Below, in pieces: positions 62,790 through 64,000 of a stretch of DNA of 64,000 nt (positions are counted from its first letter, which is position 1; each line of letters begins with the position of its first letter). The notes below the pieces were generated by a model. That model was not told the DNA's origin and ran no database searches. It saw only the letters and a list, made by a program, of their open reading frames with translations. Origin of the DNA: Pyxidicoccus trucidator (GTDB lineage: Bacteria > Myxococcota > Myxococcia > Myxococcales > Myxococcaceae); contig NZ_JAAIXZ010000017.1 of the NCBI RefSeq assembly GCF_010894435.1, forward strand, positions 216,018 to 280,017. The letters run 5' to 3'. A program made the position numbers and the translations under genes.

Positions 62790-64000
62790 GTGACCCAGCA
62801 GACCACCCTCCTGATTGTCGATGATGATCCAGACATCCTGGAAGCATTGAGCGAGATCATGGAGGCCGAGGGCTTCGGGACCCTGCCCGCACGCAATGGC
62901 AAGGAGGCTCTCGAAAAGATGGAGCACGTCCGCCCCGACATCATCGTCCTCGACCTGATGATGCCGGTGATGGACGGGTGGGAGTTCGCGCAGCGCCTTC
63001 GCATGCGACGCATCCGGCCCCGGATTCCGATTGTGGTCCTATCCGCCGACAGGAATGTAAGGAGCAAAGCGCTTGACATCGGTGCGTGCGGACATCTGGC
63101 GAAACCATTCGACCTGAATGATCTCATTCAGATGATCCGTCTCACGCTGGAGATACGGGACGGGTGGATGTGGAGGACCTTGGGAATCTCACGTGTCCCC
63201 ACTTTTCCCAAGCTGTGGCTTTCGGCGGTAGAGACTCTTCGGAGGGCACTGGGGATGTCATCCGTCCGCAGCACTCAGGAGGAGCCCCCGCCCTCACGCC
63301 CCGCGGACATGCCTTCTTCCCAGGAGCGCCCCGCGCCTCCACTCAGACGCGATGTCTACCCCTATGTCATGGGGGGATTGCTCCACGACGCCCTGAACGT
63401 CGCCGCGTCGCTGCAGCACTTCTCCCACAAGGAGCCCGAGGCCCCCGCCAGCGAATCGAAAAGCGCTGCTCGCATGAGAGTGGGGCTCGAGCGGCTCGTC
63501 CGCGTCCTGCAGCTCATGCAGGACATTTCGAGGGCCTACTACGCCCCCGAGCAACAGGCGCAGGAGCAGGAGACCATCGAGAGGGTCGCGGACCAGTACC
63601 GGCGCGCGCACCCCGAGTTCAGCTATGCCGTCTCGCAGTCGAAGCCGTTGGACCTTCCGGCCGGCATCAGCACCTTCCTCGTCGGCGAACTGCTCGAGAA
63701 CGCTACGCGTGCCTGCGAGGGTGTCTCCTCCCCCCGGATCGAGCTTCGGATCGAAGTCGAGACCGATGGCACCGACTCCATCATTTGTACGGACAATGGG
63801 CGAGGCTTCCCCGAAGAGCTGCTCGAGCGGATTCGTTCCGGGCATCTCCCCCGGCCTGACGGCGTCACGCTCAGACTCGACTTTCGCTCTTTTGGAGCGA
63901 GGGGGCGAGCGCTGCGGTCTACGCCGCGCGCCCCTGGGGCGGCGTGGCGCGGGAGGCGGCGCGTAAGTTGGCGCGAAGTCGACGCGGCGAGTGCCAGCGG
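62790..64000 (+). CDS. Receiver-linked histidine-kinase-like protein (partial, runs off window)
   Basis: The frame from GTG 62790 (after GGAGGAG) stays open to the window edge, 403 codons. Residues 1-120 are a receiver with D55 (IIVLDLMMPVMDG), Ser in VVLSAD, and Lys in HLAKPFD. A linker leads to a DHp-like helix (GGLLHDALNVAASLQHF) and an HATPase-like part with N-box (VGELLENATRACEG) and G1 (CTDNGRGFPEELL). The expected G2 box is not seen; after about 63870 the sequence turns low-complexity Arg/Ala, so the end may be frameshifted or broken by an insertion. It may be a regulator with kinase activity in reverse order. Confidence 0.7.
   Translation, partial: MTQQTTLLIVDDDPDILEALSEIMEAEGFGTLPARNGKEALEKMEHVRPDIIVLDLMMPVMDGWEFAQRLRMRRIRPRIPIVVLSADRNVRSKALDIGACGHLAKPFDLNDLIQMIRLTLEIRDGWMWRTLGISRVPTFPKLWLSAVETLRRALGMSSVRSTQEEPPPSRPADMPSSQERPAPPLRRDVYPYVMGGLLHDALNVAASLQHFSHKEPEAPASESKSAARMRVGLERLVRVLQLMQDISRAYYAPEQQAQEQETIERVADQYRRAHPEFSYAVSQSKPLDLPAGISTFLVGELLENATRACEGVSSPRIELRIEVETDGTDSIICTDNGRGFPEELLERIRSGHLPRPDGVTLRLDFRSFGARGRALRSTPRAPGAAWRGRRRVSWREVDAASAS

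Overview
The window is very GC-rich chromosomal DNA from a myxobacterium, most likely a Myxococcaceae member (Myxococcus, Corallococcus or Pyxidicoccus). The evidence is C-terminal MYXO-CTERM-type surface anchors, a RomR-like polarity regulator, an encapsulin cargo ferritin with a C-terminal LTIGSLRR targeting peptide, a groEL without groES, many two-component and receiver proteins, Asp/Ala/Gly-rich lipoprotein linkers, and an exact match to the Myxococcus LexA box as I remember it. From memory, the order romR, diguanylate cyclase, encC, kinase, groEL resembles the M. xanthus locus carrying these genes.

Layout. 1-3.4 kb: end of an unknown gene, a MshEN/GAF-like protein, a VOC protein and a divergent receiver-PATAN regulator. 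3.4-13.8 kb: a tightly packed minus-strand operon of four secreted or surface proteins (beta-propeller, Ig-like protein, large outer-membrane protein, MYXO-CTERM protein). 14-20.3 kb: FecR-like protein, sensor kinase and a 1140-residue hybrid kinase, divergent from lexA with an SOS box between them. 21-24.7 kb: TPR lipoprotein, FlgO/CsgG-like outer-membrane protein and LysM/M23 lipoprotein. 24.6-30.4 kb: surE and eno (co-transcribed with the M23 gene), a DraG-like protein, a 58-residue ORF, SRPBCC protein, glpX and a 4HBT thioesterase. 30.5-36.4 kb: secreted phosphatase, beta-helix/SBBP protein, a small protein and a lipoprotein. 36.5-45.2 kb: nadC, valS with a histone-H1-like tail, romR, a tandem CheW protein, a REC-GAF-GGDEF cyclase and encC. 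45.4-53.3 kb: hybrid kinase, lipoprotein, CIRCE-controlled groEL, receiver, TPR-zincin, epimerase/TetR pair and a selenocysteine tRNA gene.

53.4-64 kb looks like acquired accessory DNA beyond selC. Its core is a three-gene minus-strand operon (TIR plus iSTAND-like protein, MoxR-type AAA+ ATPase, and a 1649-residue membrane protein with WD40-like, two OmpA-like and two PASTA-like regions). A 66-bp direct repeat flanks it, with 63 of 66 positions identical. This is the best candidate for an undescribed conflict (defence or self-recognition) system. To its right are decayed genes (an IS91-like transposase end, a Dyp-peroxidase remnant), a secreted protein with a doubtful 5' end, and a receiver-kinase gene that runs off the window.

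All functional calls are from reading translated sequence by eye. No database search was run.
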